From IMG/VR virus record IMGVR_UViG_3300036852_000332, positions 1 to 52,448 of that record: a stretch of 52,448 bases of DNA; one strand, written 5' to 3'. Below are positions 16,861-24,181 of the stretch, in pieces. Both the position numbers and the translations under genes were made by a program. This DNA comes from a virus. Position 1 is the stretch's first letter, and each line of letters opens with the position of its first letter. The notes under the pieces were generated by a model that did not search any database, had not been told where the DNA came from, and saw only the letters and a list, made by a program, of their open reading frames with translations.

Positions 16861-17211
16861 TTGGCGACCTACGTGGCCACTACCGTGCCGCTCAACGGGC
16901 TCGTGCTGAGCACGCTGCTCGCCGCCGCCGCGACGCCCGCCTCGGGCGACCTCGCCCCCACCGGCACGGGGGTGAAGCTGGTCGTCCAGAACACCGGCGG
17001 CGGCGCCTGCGTCGTCACGATCCCCACGCCGGGCACGTTCGAGGGCGACCTGAGCCCGCTGCCGTCGCGGGTGTCGGTCTCGATCCCGGCCACGACCGGC
17101 CTGGCCGAGATTCCATTGACAGATGCGCATAGGGACCCGACCACCGGGCTGGCGACGATCAACTACTCCACGGTGACCGGCGTCAAGGCGATCGTGACAA
17201 GGAACCCGTGA
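16861..17211 (+). CDS. Small beta-rich structural protein
   Basis: 116 residues starting with TTG at 16861 behind a near-perfect AAGGAGG. LNGLVLSTLLAAAA, GVKLVVQNTGGGACVVTIPT and GLAEIPLTDAHRDP...GLATINYS suggest a compact beta protein, of the type found as a decoration or tail-associated protein in actinobacteriophages. Codons are G/C-rich like its neighbours. Confidence 0.6.
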   Translation: MATYVATTVPLNGLVLSTLLAAAATPASGDLAPTGTGVKLVVQNTGGGACVVTIPTPGTFEGDLSPLPSRVSVSIPATTGLAEIPLTDAHRDPTTGLATINYSTVTGVKAIVTRNP

Positions 17212-17648
17212 TGGGCGTGCGACTGCGGCACCCGACCCTGCCGGCGGACCAGGTGATCGAGGTCGACCCGATCGCGGTCCCCCACCACCAGGCCGCCGGC
17301 TGGCAGGTCGAAGAGGGCCAGGACGAGACCGGCGAGGTCTGGCCGGCGGAGCTGCAACGCTTCGAGGGCCAGGAGCAGGTCCGCCTGCGCCACCCGGAGC
17401 TCGACGCCGAGATCACCGTCGCGCGCAGCGCGGTTCCGGTGCACCAGTCCACCGGCTGGTACCAGGTCGAGGAAGACGTGCCGCTGCCCGACGACCTCGG
17501 CGACCTGACCGTCGATGACCTGCGGGACCTGCTCCGCGCCCGGGACCTGCCGGTGTCGGGGACCAAGGCGGAGCTGGTCTCCCGGCTGCGTGCCGCACCA
17601 GCGGAAGAGGAGCCGGCCACCCCGGCCGACCAGGAAAGCGAGGAGTAG
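17211..17648 (+). CDS. Two-repeat protein with a C-terminal SAP-like domain
   Basis: 145 residues. VRLRHPTLPADQVIEVDPIA...HHQAAGW is repeated as VRLRHPELDAEITVARSAVP...HQSTGW. The C-terminus LTVDDLRDLLRARDLPVSGT followed by KAELVSRL is a textbook SAP/LEM-like helix-extension-helix that often binds DNA. ATG 17211 overlaps the previous stop (GTGATG). It may bridge the virion connector and DNA; this is inference. Confidence 0.65.
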   Translation: MGVRLRHPTLPADQVIEVDPIAVPHHQAAGWQVEEGQDETGEVWPAELQRFEGQEQVRLRHPELDAEITVARSAVPVHQSTGWYQVEEDVPLPDDLGDLTVDDLRDLLRARDLPVSGTKAELVSRLRAAPAEEEPATPADQESEE

Positions 17649-18131
17649 ATGGCCGCTCCCAACATCACCGCCAGCACCCGCTACGCGCGGTTCGGCGTCA
17701 CCCGCGTCGTGTACGCCCCGGCCTGCGCCAACATCGCCTCGCCGACCCGGGCCGAGATAAATGCGGGTACAGACCTTTCGAACGAAGTGTCTGAAATCAG
17801 TGGATTCCAAGTTACGAGCAACTTTATCGATACGCCTGACTTGGGAACTTCGTTCACCGCCAAGGTTGCGGGGCGGACCTCGGCGGATGACTCATCGATC
17901 ACGATGTACGCTTCGGTCAACTCGGTCGACGTTCGCACTCTTCTCCCAAGGGGCACAACGGGCTTTCTGATGTGGTTCGATGAGGGAGATGTCGCAGGCC
18001 GCCGCTTCGACATATACCCCATTACGGTCGGATCGGTCCCCAAGGACAGAAGTATCGAAGAGGCCAGCCGAATGAGCGTAAATGTCGCTATCACCAGGAC
18101 GCCCGCTGAGAATGTGGTCGTACCGGCCTAA
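17649..18131 (+). CDS. Major tail (tube) protein
   Basis: 160 residues immediately upstream of the tail assembly block. ASTRYARFGVTRVVYAP, DLSNEVSEISGFQVTSN, FTAKVAGRTSADDSSITMY, TTGFLMWFDEG and RRFDIYPITVGSV fit the tube-subunit pattern of siphoviruses. The first 36 codons are G/C-ending, but from residue 37 to the end codon use turns strongly A/T-rich (ATA, AAT, ACA, CTT, GAA, TCT, AGT, GGA, CAA). HNH gene B lies just downstream, so the tract may mark gene conversion. Confidence 0.8.
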   Translation: MAAPNITASTRYARFGVTRVVYAPACANIASPTRAEINAGTDLSNEVSEISGFQVTSNFIDTPDLGTSFTAKVAGRTSADDSSITMYASVNSVDVRTLLPRGTTGFLMWFDEGDVAGRRFDIYPITVGSVPKDRSIEEASRMSVNVAITRTPAENVVVPA

Positions 18132-18160
18132 CGAGACAACCAAGACAGTCGCACGTCCGC

Positions 18161-18243
18161 GATAGAATGACGCAGTAAGCGGCCCCGGCGGTGGTAAGAC
18201 CCCGGGGCCTGGCCAGCACCTATAGCGAAGGCCGGTGCCGACA
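18161..18243 (+). promoter_or_regulatory. HNH leader module, copy B
   Basis: TAGAAT at 18163-18168, then an 8-bp stem GGCCCCGG/CCGGGGCC (18181-18188 with 18202-18209). TGGCCAGCACC follows, then GGTGC, which pairs with GCACC and leaves GAAGG in the loop; ATG is at 18244. Same layout as copies A, C and D but with a different second stem. Confidence 0.6.
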
Positions 18244-19029
18244 ATGCCCAAGGGTATCCCTGGATCAGGGTCGCCGTGTTCAGCGCCTGACTGCGACCAG
18301 CTCGTCGGACCGAAGGGCGCGCGCGGGCTCTGTCCCGCGCACTATGGGAGCTGGCGCAGGCACGGCACGCCTCCGGCGAAACCAGCTCGCACCACGCTCT
18401 CCACCTGCACCGTCGTCCTGCCGTCCGGGGAGACATGCCCGCACCCGCATCAGGGCAACGGGTACTGCCGTGTGCACAACTGGCGGTTCAAGCGCTACGG
18501 CGACCCGCGGGCGGACAAGCCCATCCGTGGGTGGCATCCACTTGCGGCCGAGTGCACCGTCCCCGGCTGCCCTGAGACCCCGAAGGCTCTTGACCTCTGC
18601 CCGGCGCACTGGGACCGCTGGTACCGGACGGGCGATCCCGGCCCGGCCGAGATCTTCAAGCCCCGCGAGGGATGCGACGTTTCAGGGTGCCCGGATCCGC
18701 ACGTGGGCCTGGGGTTCTGCAAGTCGCACCTGCGCAAGTTCCACCTGTACGGCGATCCAACTCATGCGGAGCATCCGGGCAGGTGGGCCGGCGATGACGT
18801 CGGCTACGACGGCGTGCACAAGCGACTCCGCGCACTCCATGGGGAAGCTGCCGCGCATCCTTGCCGACGGTGCGACAAGCCAGCCAAGCACTGGGCCTAC
18901 GACCACGCCGACCCGGACGAGCGGCAGGACCCCAGACGCGGGCCGTACAGCATCGATCCGGCCCACTACCTGCCGCTGTGTGTTTCCTGCCACAAGACAT
19001 TTGATCTGAAATGGCGGGCGACCTCGTGA
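18244..19029 (+). CDS. HNH endonuclease B with four N-terminal zinc fingers
   Basis: 261 residues from ATG 18244. Four repeats of a Cys-x4-Cys...Cys-x2-His...W/F-x3-G-(D/T)P unit occupy about residues 11-180 (for example CSAPDCDQLV...LCPAHYGSWRRHG). The nuclease part follows: PCRRCDKPAKHWAYDHADPD, then YLPLCVSCHKTFD. Multi-finger arrays like this read extended DNA targets in homing nucleases. It directly follows the tail tube gene and carries its own leader, so it is a free-standing selfish gene. Confidence 0.85.
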   Translation: MPKGIPGSGSPCSAPDCDQLVGPKGARGLCPAHYGSWRRHGTPPAKPARTTLSTCTVVLPSGETCPHPHQGNGYCRVHNWRFKRYGDPRADKPIRGWHPLAAECTVPGCPETPKALDLCPAHWDRWYRTGDPGPAEIFKPREGCDVSGCPDPHVGLGFCKSHLRKFHLYGDPTHAEHPGRWAGDDVGYDGVHKRLRALHGEAAAHPCRRCDKPAKHWAYDHADPDERQDPRRGPYSIDPAHYLPLCVSCHKTFDLKWRATS

Positions 19030-19502
19030 GGATCGACTGGACCGATGGCCGGTTCGTCGACCCGGCCCAGCTCGACGCGTTCCATGCGCAGACGCTGCCG
19101 GTCGACCCGCCGTGCGGCAGCCACGACGGCAAGGTTGTTGCGGTCGGCTGGCGGGTGGCGTGGATCGATGAGGACCTTGCCGAGCTGGTCTGGCGCGCGT
19201 GGCGTCTCGGTGTCGTGACCGAGGAGAGCTGCCAGGACGCCCTCGACGATGGCACGCAAGCGCTGCTGGGCTTCGGCGATCCCGACCAGCTTCGGCAGTT
19301 CCTTGAGCTGGCTGTTCCGTTGTCCGACGTGCCCGGTGGCCTGTTCGACCGGGCGACGGGCTGCAACCTTGACCCGGACGCTGACGGGATGTGGGAGTAC
19401 TCGCTGTTCCCGCACCTTGGCGGCCGTGGCTGCGAGCTGTCAGTGTCAGTGCTGTTCCCGCGTTCGGACATCGCGGCGCTGGTCGCGAGTCTCCGCCGCT
19501 GA
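19026..19502 (+). CDS. Hypothetical protein, about 158 aa
   Basis: The GTG at 19026 overlaps the HNH stop by 4 nt; ATG 19011 is an alternative. Alpha/beta sequence with RIDWTDGRFVDPAQLDAFHA, WRVAWIDEDLAELVWRAWRL, GDPDQLRQFLELAVPLSD and SVSVLFPRSDIAALVASL. It may have arrived with HNH B, or be a tail-region orphan. No family recognised. Confidence 0.6.
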   Translation: MRIDWTDGRFVDPAQLDAFHAQTLPVDPPCGSHDGKVVAVGWRVAWIDEDLAELVWRAWRLGVVTEESCQDALDDGTQALLGFGDPDQLRQFLELAVPLSDVPGGLFDRATGCNLDPDADGMWEYSLFPHLGGRGCELSVSVLFPRSDIAALVASLRR

Positions 19503-19528
19503 CCTGAGTCGCGTGGGCGCGGGAGGTC

Positions 19529-19564
19529 GTGGCCCGCTACGAACCGGTCGAAGGCAAGCTGTAG
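19529..19564 (+). CDS. 11-residue mini-ORF before the gp10-like gene
   Basis: GTG 19529, just after GGGAGG, reads VARYEPVEGKL then TAG. It ends 15 nt before the next gene. Spacing from the ribosome binding site is only 2 nt. Either a tiny coupled peptide or the surviving start of a lost gene. Confidence 0.3.
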   Translation: MARYEPVEGKL

Positions 19565-19579
19565 CCGGGGAGGACCCGC

Positions 19580-20008
19580 ATGGCGATCGTCCGGGTGAAC
19601 CGCAACCTCGAGGCGGAGATGACCCACAGCCTGTCCAACCGCGGGCCGATGGAACGGGCCCTCGGCGGTGCGGCGTCCGACATCGCCCGGACGGCGCGGG
19701 GGATCGCGCGGCGGGAGTTCTACCGCCGCGGCGGCTATGCCCGGGGGATCCACGCCGAGACGGGCCTTGACGAGCGGGGTGAGCTGGTCGGCCGGGTCGT
19801 GGCGACCGATTGGAAGTCACATTGGGCGGAACGGGGGTTCACGGCCAACGGACGGCGGGTTCCCGGCAAGCACATCCTGGCCCGCGCGGCGGCGCAGGAG
19901 GGCTATCTTGCCCTGGCCGGGGTGGCCGCCGGCAGCTTCGGCGGCCGTGGACCGGCCAGGCGGGCGATCGGTGGGCGTCGACGCCGCGCGATCGGTGCGA
20001 GGAGATGA
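19580..20008 (+). CDS. HK97 gp10-like head-tail/tail completion protein
   Basis: 142 residues. ERALGGAASDIARTARGIAR (helix) and the beta segment GRVVATDWKSHWAERGFTAN then GKHILARAA follow the gp10-family order (basic helix, then a WAxRGF-like strand). The C-terminus is Arg-rich and probably disordered. ATG 19580 follows GGGGAGGACC. Acts at the tail terminus or neck during assembly. Confidence 0.65.
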   Translation: MAIVRVNRNLEAEMTHSLSNRGPMERALGGAASDIARTARGIARREFYRRGGYARGIHAETGLDERGELVGRVVATDWKSHWAERGFTANGRRVPGKHILARAAAQEGYLALAGVAAGSFGGRGPARRAIGGRRRRAIGARR

Positions 20009-20011
20009 CCT

Positions 20012-20455
20012 GTGACCGCTGACCCCACCCCGATCCACCCTGAGCCCGAACCCGAGCCGGCCGAGGAAGAATCGTTCGACCTCGACCTGGACGCCTACCG
20101 TGCCGCCCACGCCGAACAGGCCGGGACGCCGCGGCGGGTCCGGTTCGGCGGGCAGGCGTACGAGTTCCCGCCGGAGTGGCCGGTGGAGATGGGCGACCTG
20201 CTCACCGAGGGCCGCTTCGGCGCGGCGGTGCGGCTGCTGCTCGGCGCCGAGCAGGGCAACCGGTTCATGGCGACGAGGCCGCCGATGACGCTTGGGGAGT
20301 TCACCGAGCTGACCGACCGGCTCTACGGGATGGAGCCGGGGGAATCGCCGGCCTCGCCCGCCTCCTCCAAGGCTGGTTCACCGCGGTCGAGGCCGACTTC
20401 CAACGGTTCTACCAGATCGACCTCCGGCAGGCGTGCTGGGGCGAGGAAGCGGTAG
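20012..20455 (+). CDS. Tail assembly chaperone, short form (gpG-like)
   Basis: 147 residues from GTG 20012 behind CGAGGAGATG. The acidic N-terminus is followed by RRVRFGGQAYEFPPEWPVEM and TLGEFTELTDRLYGMEPGE. After that the in-frame tail becomes an S/R-rich sequence, a sign that the biologically favoured C-terminus is in another frame. Position directly before the tape measure is diagnostic. Confidence 0.75.
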   Translation: MTADPTPIHPEPEPEPAEEESFDLDLDAYRAAHAEQAGTPRRVRFGGQAYEFPPEWPVEMGDLLTEGRFGAAVRLLLGAEQGNRFMATRPPMTLGEFTELTDRLYGMEPGESPASPASSKAGSPRSRPTSNGSTRSTSGRRAGARKR

Positions 20456-20541
20456 GCGGCCGGCGGCTGGCCGCGCTGGTCCGCGGGCTGCCGCCCGACG
20501 CGGCGTTGCACCGCGCCCGCGCGGCTAGGAACGGTCCCTGA
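20012..20541 (+). CDS. Tail assembly chaperone, -1 frameshift product (gpG-T-like)
   Basis: A -1 shift within CCGGGGGAATC (20336-20346; P-site GGG can re-pair perfectly) joins the first 109 residues to GIAGLARLLQGWFTAVEADF, then QRFYQIDLRQACWGEEAVGG and a terminal RGLPPDAALHRA, ending at TGA 20539-20541. This helical extension is typical of gpT domains that bind the tape measure. The slip heptamer GGGGGAA is imperfect, since the A-site codon would re-pair as GGA. Confidence 0.65.
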
Positions 20542-20680
20542 GCTGCGCGGCCCGGTCTTGGTAGGACTTGGCGAGGCTGCGGTTGGAGCGGATCAGGGAC
20601 AGCTGCGACCAGACCTGGACGCCGACCCAGCCGAGCCCGACGACGACGGCGAGGACAGCGACGGCGATGACGACCCACAT
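20525..20680 (-). CDS. Small reverse-strand membrane protein
   Basis: 51 residues. ATG (complement at 20678-20680) follows GGAAGGA with 7-nt spacing. One N-terminal transmembrane helix (MWVVIAVAVLAVVVGLGWVG) leads into a polar helix (SLIRSNRSLAKSYQDRAAQL). Convergent with the tail chaperone and just before the tape measure, so it is not part of the late operon. Candidate prophage-expressed membrane peptide, for example in superinfection exclusion. Confidence 0.6.
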   Translation of the reverse strand: MWVVIAVAVLAVVVGLGWVGVQVWSQLSLIRSNRSLAKSYQDRAAQLRDRS

Positions 20681-20738
20681 GGGCCGGTCCTTCCATTTCG
20701 GGGTTCTTGCACCCTGAGCGTACGCCGAGGGGAGCGTC

Positions 20739-23700
20739 GTGGCACTCAACGCCGGTGACGCCTACCTCTCCGTGCATCCGCAGCTCGCCGCCGACGCCGG
20801 CCGGCAGCTCGCCCGGCAGGTCCAAAACCCGGCGGCACGGGCCGGCCAGGAAGCGTCCCACCACTTCGGCCGCTCCTTCGCCAAGGGCATCGGCACCGCC
20901 GGCAAGGCCATCGGGATCGGGATCGCCGCGGGGTTGGGCCTGGCCGTCGCCGCCGCGGTCAAGCTGGTCCCGGTTCTGCGCCAGTCGGTGCAGGGCTGGC
21001 GTGACCACCTCAAGGTCGTCGCGCAGACCACCCAGACCTTGAAGACGATGGGCGGCGCCGCCCACGTCACCGTCGGTCACGTCGCCGCCCTCGCCGACGC
21101 GCTGGAACGCAAGACCGCCATCGACAACGACGTCATCCAGTCCGGCGCGAACCTGCTGCTGACGTTCGCCAACATCCGCAACGAGGTCGGCAAGGGCAAC
21201 GACGTCTTCGACCGGGCGACCAAGGCCGCGGTCGACATGTCGGTGGTGTTCAAGCAAGACATGAAGTCCAGCTCGATCCAGCTCGGCAAGGCCCTCGACA
21301 ACCCGATCAAGGGGCTCACGGCGCTGTCCCGGATCGGCGTGAGCTTCAGCGCCGCCGAGGCCAAGCAGATCAAGAGCCTGGTCGCCCACAACAAGACCCT
21401 GGAAGCGCAGAAGATCATCCTGGCCGCGGTCGAGCGGCAGACCACCGGGTCGGCGGCGGCGTCGGTCACCGCGTCGGACCGCATGGCGATGGGCTGGCGG
21501 AACCTCAAGGACACCATCGGCAAGCTCCTGCTCCCCGTCGTCGACCGGTTCGAGAACCTGCTGGGCGCCCAGCTCCTCCCCGACCTCCAAGCCCTGGCTG
21601 TCAAGCACGGCCCCGCCGTCCAGCGGGTCCTGATCGGCGTCGCCAAGCAGCTCAAGGTCGCCTTGCAGACCTTCGAGGTCCTCGGCGCCAGCGCCGGGGT
21701 CAAGGCGTTGTTCCCGCCGTCGTTCGCCGCCAACGTCGACCAAGTCCTCGCCGGCCTCGCAAAGGTCGGGCCGAGGATCAAGCAGCTGTGGCAGGAGGCG
21801 ACCAGGACCGGCCCGGCGCTGTCGGCCGCCGGCGGCGGCAGCCACGTCTTCGCCAACTCCTTGGCGATCATCGGCCCGGTCCTGGACGTCGTCGCCCGCA
21901 ACGTCCACAACGTCCTGCCGTGGCTGCCGGCCCTGGTCGCCGGGTTCCTGGCGTTCCGGGCGGTCCGCACCGTCATCGGCCCGCTGGGCGACCTCGGGAC
22001 CGCGATCCGGAACTTCGCGACCCCGGCGCTGGTCGTGGCGACGTTCGCGCAGGCGCGGGCGCAGCGGGCCCTCGCCGCGGCGATGCTGGAGACGGCCGGT
22101 GCGGCGGTGGCGTCGTCCGCCGCGCAGGCCGAGGCGAACGTCGTCGGCCAGGCGGGGCTGCTGCTCGCGGTCCGCCAGCGCGCCGCGCTGCTCGCGACCG
22201 CTGCCGCGCAGCGGGTCACCGCCCTCGCGGCGGCGACGAGCCTGGCCCAGTTCGGCCTGTTCGGCGCCGCGCTCGCCGTCGTCGCCGGCCTCGCGCTCAA
22301 GATGAACTCCGAGCTGCACAAGGCCGCCGCCGCCAGCGAGCAGACCGGCCGGGCGATGACGATCGGCGGGAAGGGCGGCCAGTTCTTCGCCGACCGGCTG
22401 GGCCAGCTCGACACAGCGCAGCAGGCCGCCGCGCGGGCGACCCGGGATGCCGCCGCGGCGTCGGCGTTGCACGCCGGGAAGCTGCGGGACGAGCAGACCG
22501 CGGTCGACGCGCTGCGCGACGCCCTGGCCGGTGAGGAAGGCGCCGAGCTGGACGTCCGGCAGGCCAAGATCAACGTCTCGACGGCGCAGCAGCGCCTGAC
22601 CGAGCTGGTCAAGGGTGGCCGCAAGGGCAGCCTGGACTACAAGCAGGCCCAGATCGACCTGAAGCGCGCCCAGATCGAACTGCGGGAACGGACCGCGGCG
22701 TACCGGGAGGCGCAGCTCAAGGCGAACGCGGCGATGACCGGGGCGATGCTGGCCACCCAGCGCGCCACCCCGCCGACCAACAGCCTGACCGAGGCCGCGC
22801 GCCGCTCCGGCGCGCGGCTGGGCATCATGGGCGACCGCGCCCGGGACGCCGGCACCAAGACCGGCGAGTTCGGCCGTGCCGTCGCCGGCTTGAAGGGCAA
22901 GGGCATCGCGATCAAGGCGACCGCGAGCCTGACCGGGTTCGGCGCGCTCGGCGGCCCGGTGCTGGTCGCCGCCGCCCACGGCCGCGCCGGCGGCGGCCCC
23001 ATCGTCGACGGCGTTCGGTCGCGGGACTCGACGCTGGTGATGGTCCGCAAGGACGAGCACGTCTGGACGCCCGAAGAGGTCGATGCGGTCGGCGGCCACG
23101 GCGCGATGTACCGCATGCGCGCCGACGCCCTCGCCGGCGGGTTCCGCGGCTACGCTGCCGGCGGTGCCGTCGACCCGACATTCTCCGCCACCGGGCTGGA
23201 GGCGGCGACCCGGGGCGTCCGCGCGATCCCCGGGGTGGTCGAGCGGATCGTGACCCGCGCGTCGCTGGCGATCGTCCGCAAGGCCGTCAAGGCGCTCGAG
23301 GCCGGCTTCGGCGGCGTCGGCGGCAAGGCGGGGATCAAGGCGTTCATCCTGGCGACCGACCGGTTGCCGTACCGGTGGGGCGCCGCCGGCCCCGGCGCGT
23401 ATGACTGCTCCGGCCTGGTCGGCGCGGTGTACGGCAAGATGCGCGGCGACCCGGCCGCCGGCCGTGGCCGCCGCTACTTCACCACCGCCTCGATCTCGAC
23501 CGGCGTGCCGGGGATCCGCTCCGGGTTCGGCGGCCTGCTCAACATCGGCGTCACGTCCGGCAGCGGGCACATGGCCGGGAACTACGGCGGCCTCGGTTTC
23601 GAGGCACGATCGACCAGAACGGGGATCTTCACCGGCCGTGCGGCCCGGTCGCCGGCGTCGTTCGCCCGCCACTTCCACATGGCCCGCGGCGGCGCGGTCG

Positions 23701-24023
23701 AGTGGGCCGAGCTGCTCGCCCGGCTCCCAGGCTTGGACGTCGCTGGTGACGCCGGCGCGCTGAACGTCGTCCAGGGCCGGTTCCGCGGCTACGACGCTGG
23801 CGGGTGGCTGCCGCCTGGGCTGTCGCTGGCCTACAACGGCACCGGCCGGCCGGAGCCGGTCGGGCCGGCCGCCCGGACGATCAACGTGACGGTGCCGCTG
23901 ACGGTCTACGGGGAGATCACCCCGGCGCAGCGGGCGCAGATGCACGCGATCGCCGAGGAGATGGGGGAGACCGTGGCGGCGGAGCTGTCCGACGCGCTCG
24001 CCCGCCGCGGCTCAGGCGTCTAG
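20739..24023 (+). CDS. Tape measure protein with NlpC/P60 peptidase domain
   Basis: 1094 residues from GTG 20739 behind GAGGGGAGC. It sets tail length and helps DNA entry. A hydrophobic AIGIGIAAGLGLAVAAAVKL segment is near the N-terminus; long helices occupy the middle (KINVSTAQQRLTELVKGGRK...AQIDLKRAQIELRERTAAYR). Near the C-terminus YRWGAAGPGAYDCSGLVGAV (Cys890) and SGSGHMAGN (His944) form an NlpC/P60-like cysteine peptidase site that could open host peptidoglycan during injection. It ends with a Gly-rich region and a short helical tail. Confidence 0.9.
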   Translation: MALNAGDAYLSVHPQLAADAGRQLARQVQNPAARAGQEASHHFGRSFAKGIGTAGKAIGIGIAAGLGLAVAAAVKLVPVLRQSVQGWRDHLKVVAQTTQTLKTMGGAAHVTVGHVAALADALERKTAIDNDVIQSGANLLLTFANIRNEVGKGNDVFDRATKAAVDMSVVFKQDMKSSSIQLGKALDNPIKGLTALSRIGVSFSAAEAKQIKSLVAHNKTLEAQKIILAAVERQTTGSAAASVTASDRMAMGWRNLKDTIGKLLLPVVDRFENLLGAQLLPDLQALAVKHGPAVQRVLIGVAKQLKVALQTFEVLGASAGVKALFPPSFAANVDQVLAGLAKVGPRIKQLWQEATRTGPALSAAGGGSHVFANSLAIIGPVLDVVARNVHNVLPWLPALVAGFLAFRAVRTVIGPLGDLGTAIRNFATPALVVATFAQARAQRALAAAMLETAGAAVASSAAQAEANVVGQAGLLLAVRQRAALLATAAAQRVTALAAATSLAQFGLFGAALAVVAGLALKMNSELHKAAAASEQTGRAMTIGGKGGQFFADRLGQLDTAQQAAARATRDAAAASALHAGKLRDEQTAVDALRDALAGEEGAELDVRQAKINVSTAQQRLTELVKGGRKGSLDYKQAQIDLKRAQIELRERTAAYREAQLKANAAMTGAMLATQRATPPTNSLTEAARRSGARLGIMGDRARDAGTKTGEFGRAVAGLKGKGIAIKATASLTGFGALGGPVLVAAAHGRAGGGPIVDGVRSRDSTLVMVRKDEHVWTPEEVDAVGGHGAMYRMRADALAGGFRGYAAGGAVDPTFSATGLEAATRGVRAIPGVVERIVTRASLAIVRKAVKALEAGFGGVGGKAGIKAFILATDRLPYRWGAAGPGAYDCSGLVGAVYGKMRGDPAAGRGRRYFTTASISTGVPGIRSGFGGLLNIGVTSGSGHMAGNYGGLGFEARSTRTGIFTGRAARSPASFARHFHMARGGAVEWAELLARLPGLDVAGDAGALNVVQGRFRGYDAGGWLPPGLSLAYNGTGRPEPVGPAARTINVTVPLTVYGEITPAQRAQMHAIAEEMGETVAAELSDALARRGSGV

Positions 24024-24164
24024 TTCCCACAGTTCGGCCCATTTCCGGAGCGACTCAGCGATTAGCTCGGCTTCGAGGCGTTCGAAATCCCAGGGCGTAT
24101 CGGTCTTGACTGATGCCCATGTGATCTGCTGCCGGGGATAGCCGGTGCCGCTGATCTCGTCCAT
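24012..24164 (-). CDS. Small reverse-strand hypothetical protein
   Basis: 50 residues, ATG at 24164. The sequence MDEISGTGYPRQQI continues through WASVKTDTPWDFERLEAEL and AESLRKWAELWELDA, acidic and helical with four Trp. Base composition is clearly less G/C-rich than the flanking genes. It overlaps the tape measure end by 12 nt. No good Shine-Dalgarno. Probably a mobile small gene; function unknown. Confidence 0.5.
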   Translation of the reverse strand: MDEISGTGYPRQQITWASVKTDTPWDFERLEAELIAESLRKWAELWELDA

Positions 24165-24181
24165 GCAAGGGAGTGTAGCCG

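Noticed and set aside
20409-23945. 1178-codon minus-strand open frame opposite the tape measure
   Set aside because: Composition is that of a GC-bias shadow; the plus strand encodes a clear tape measure protein.
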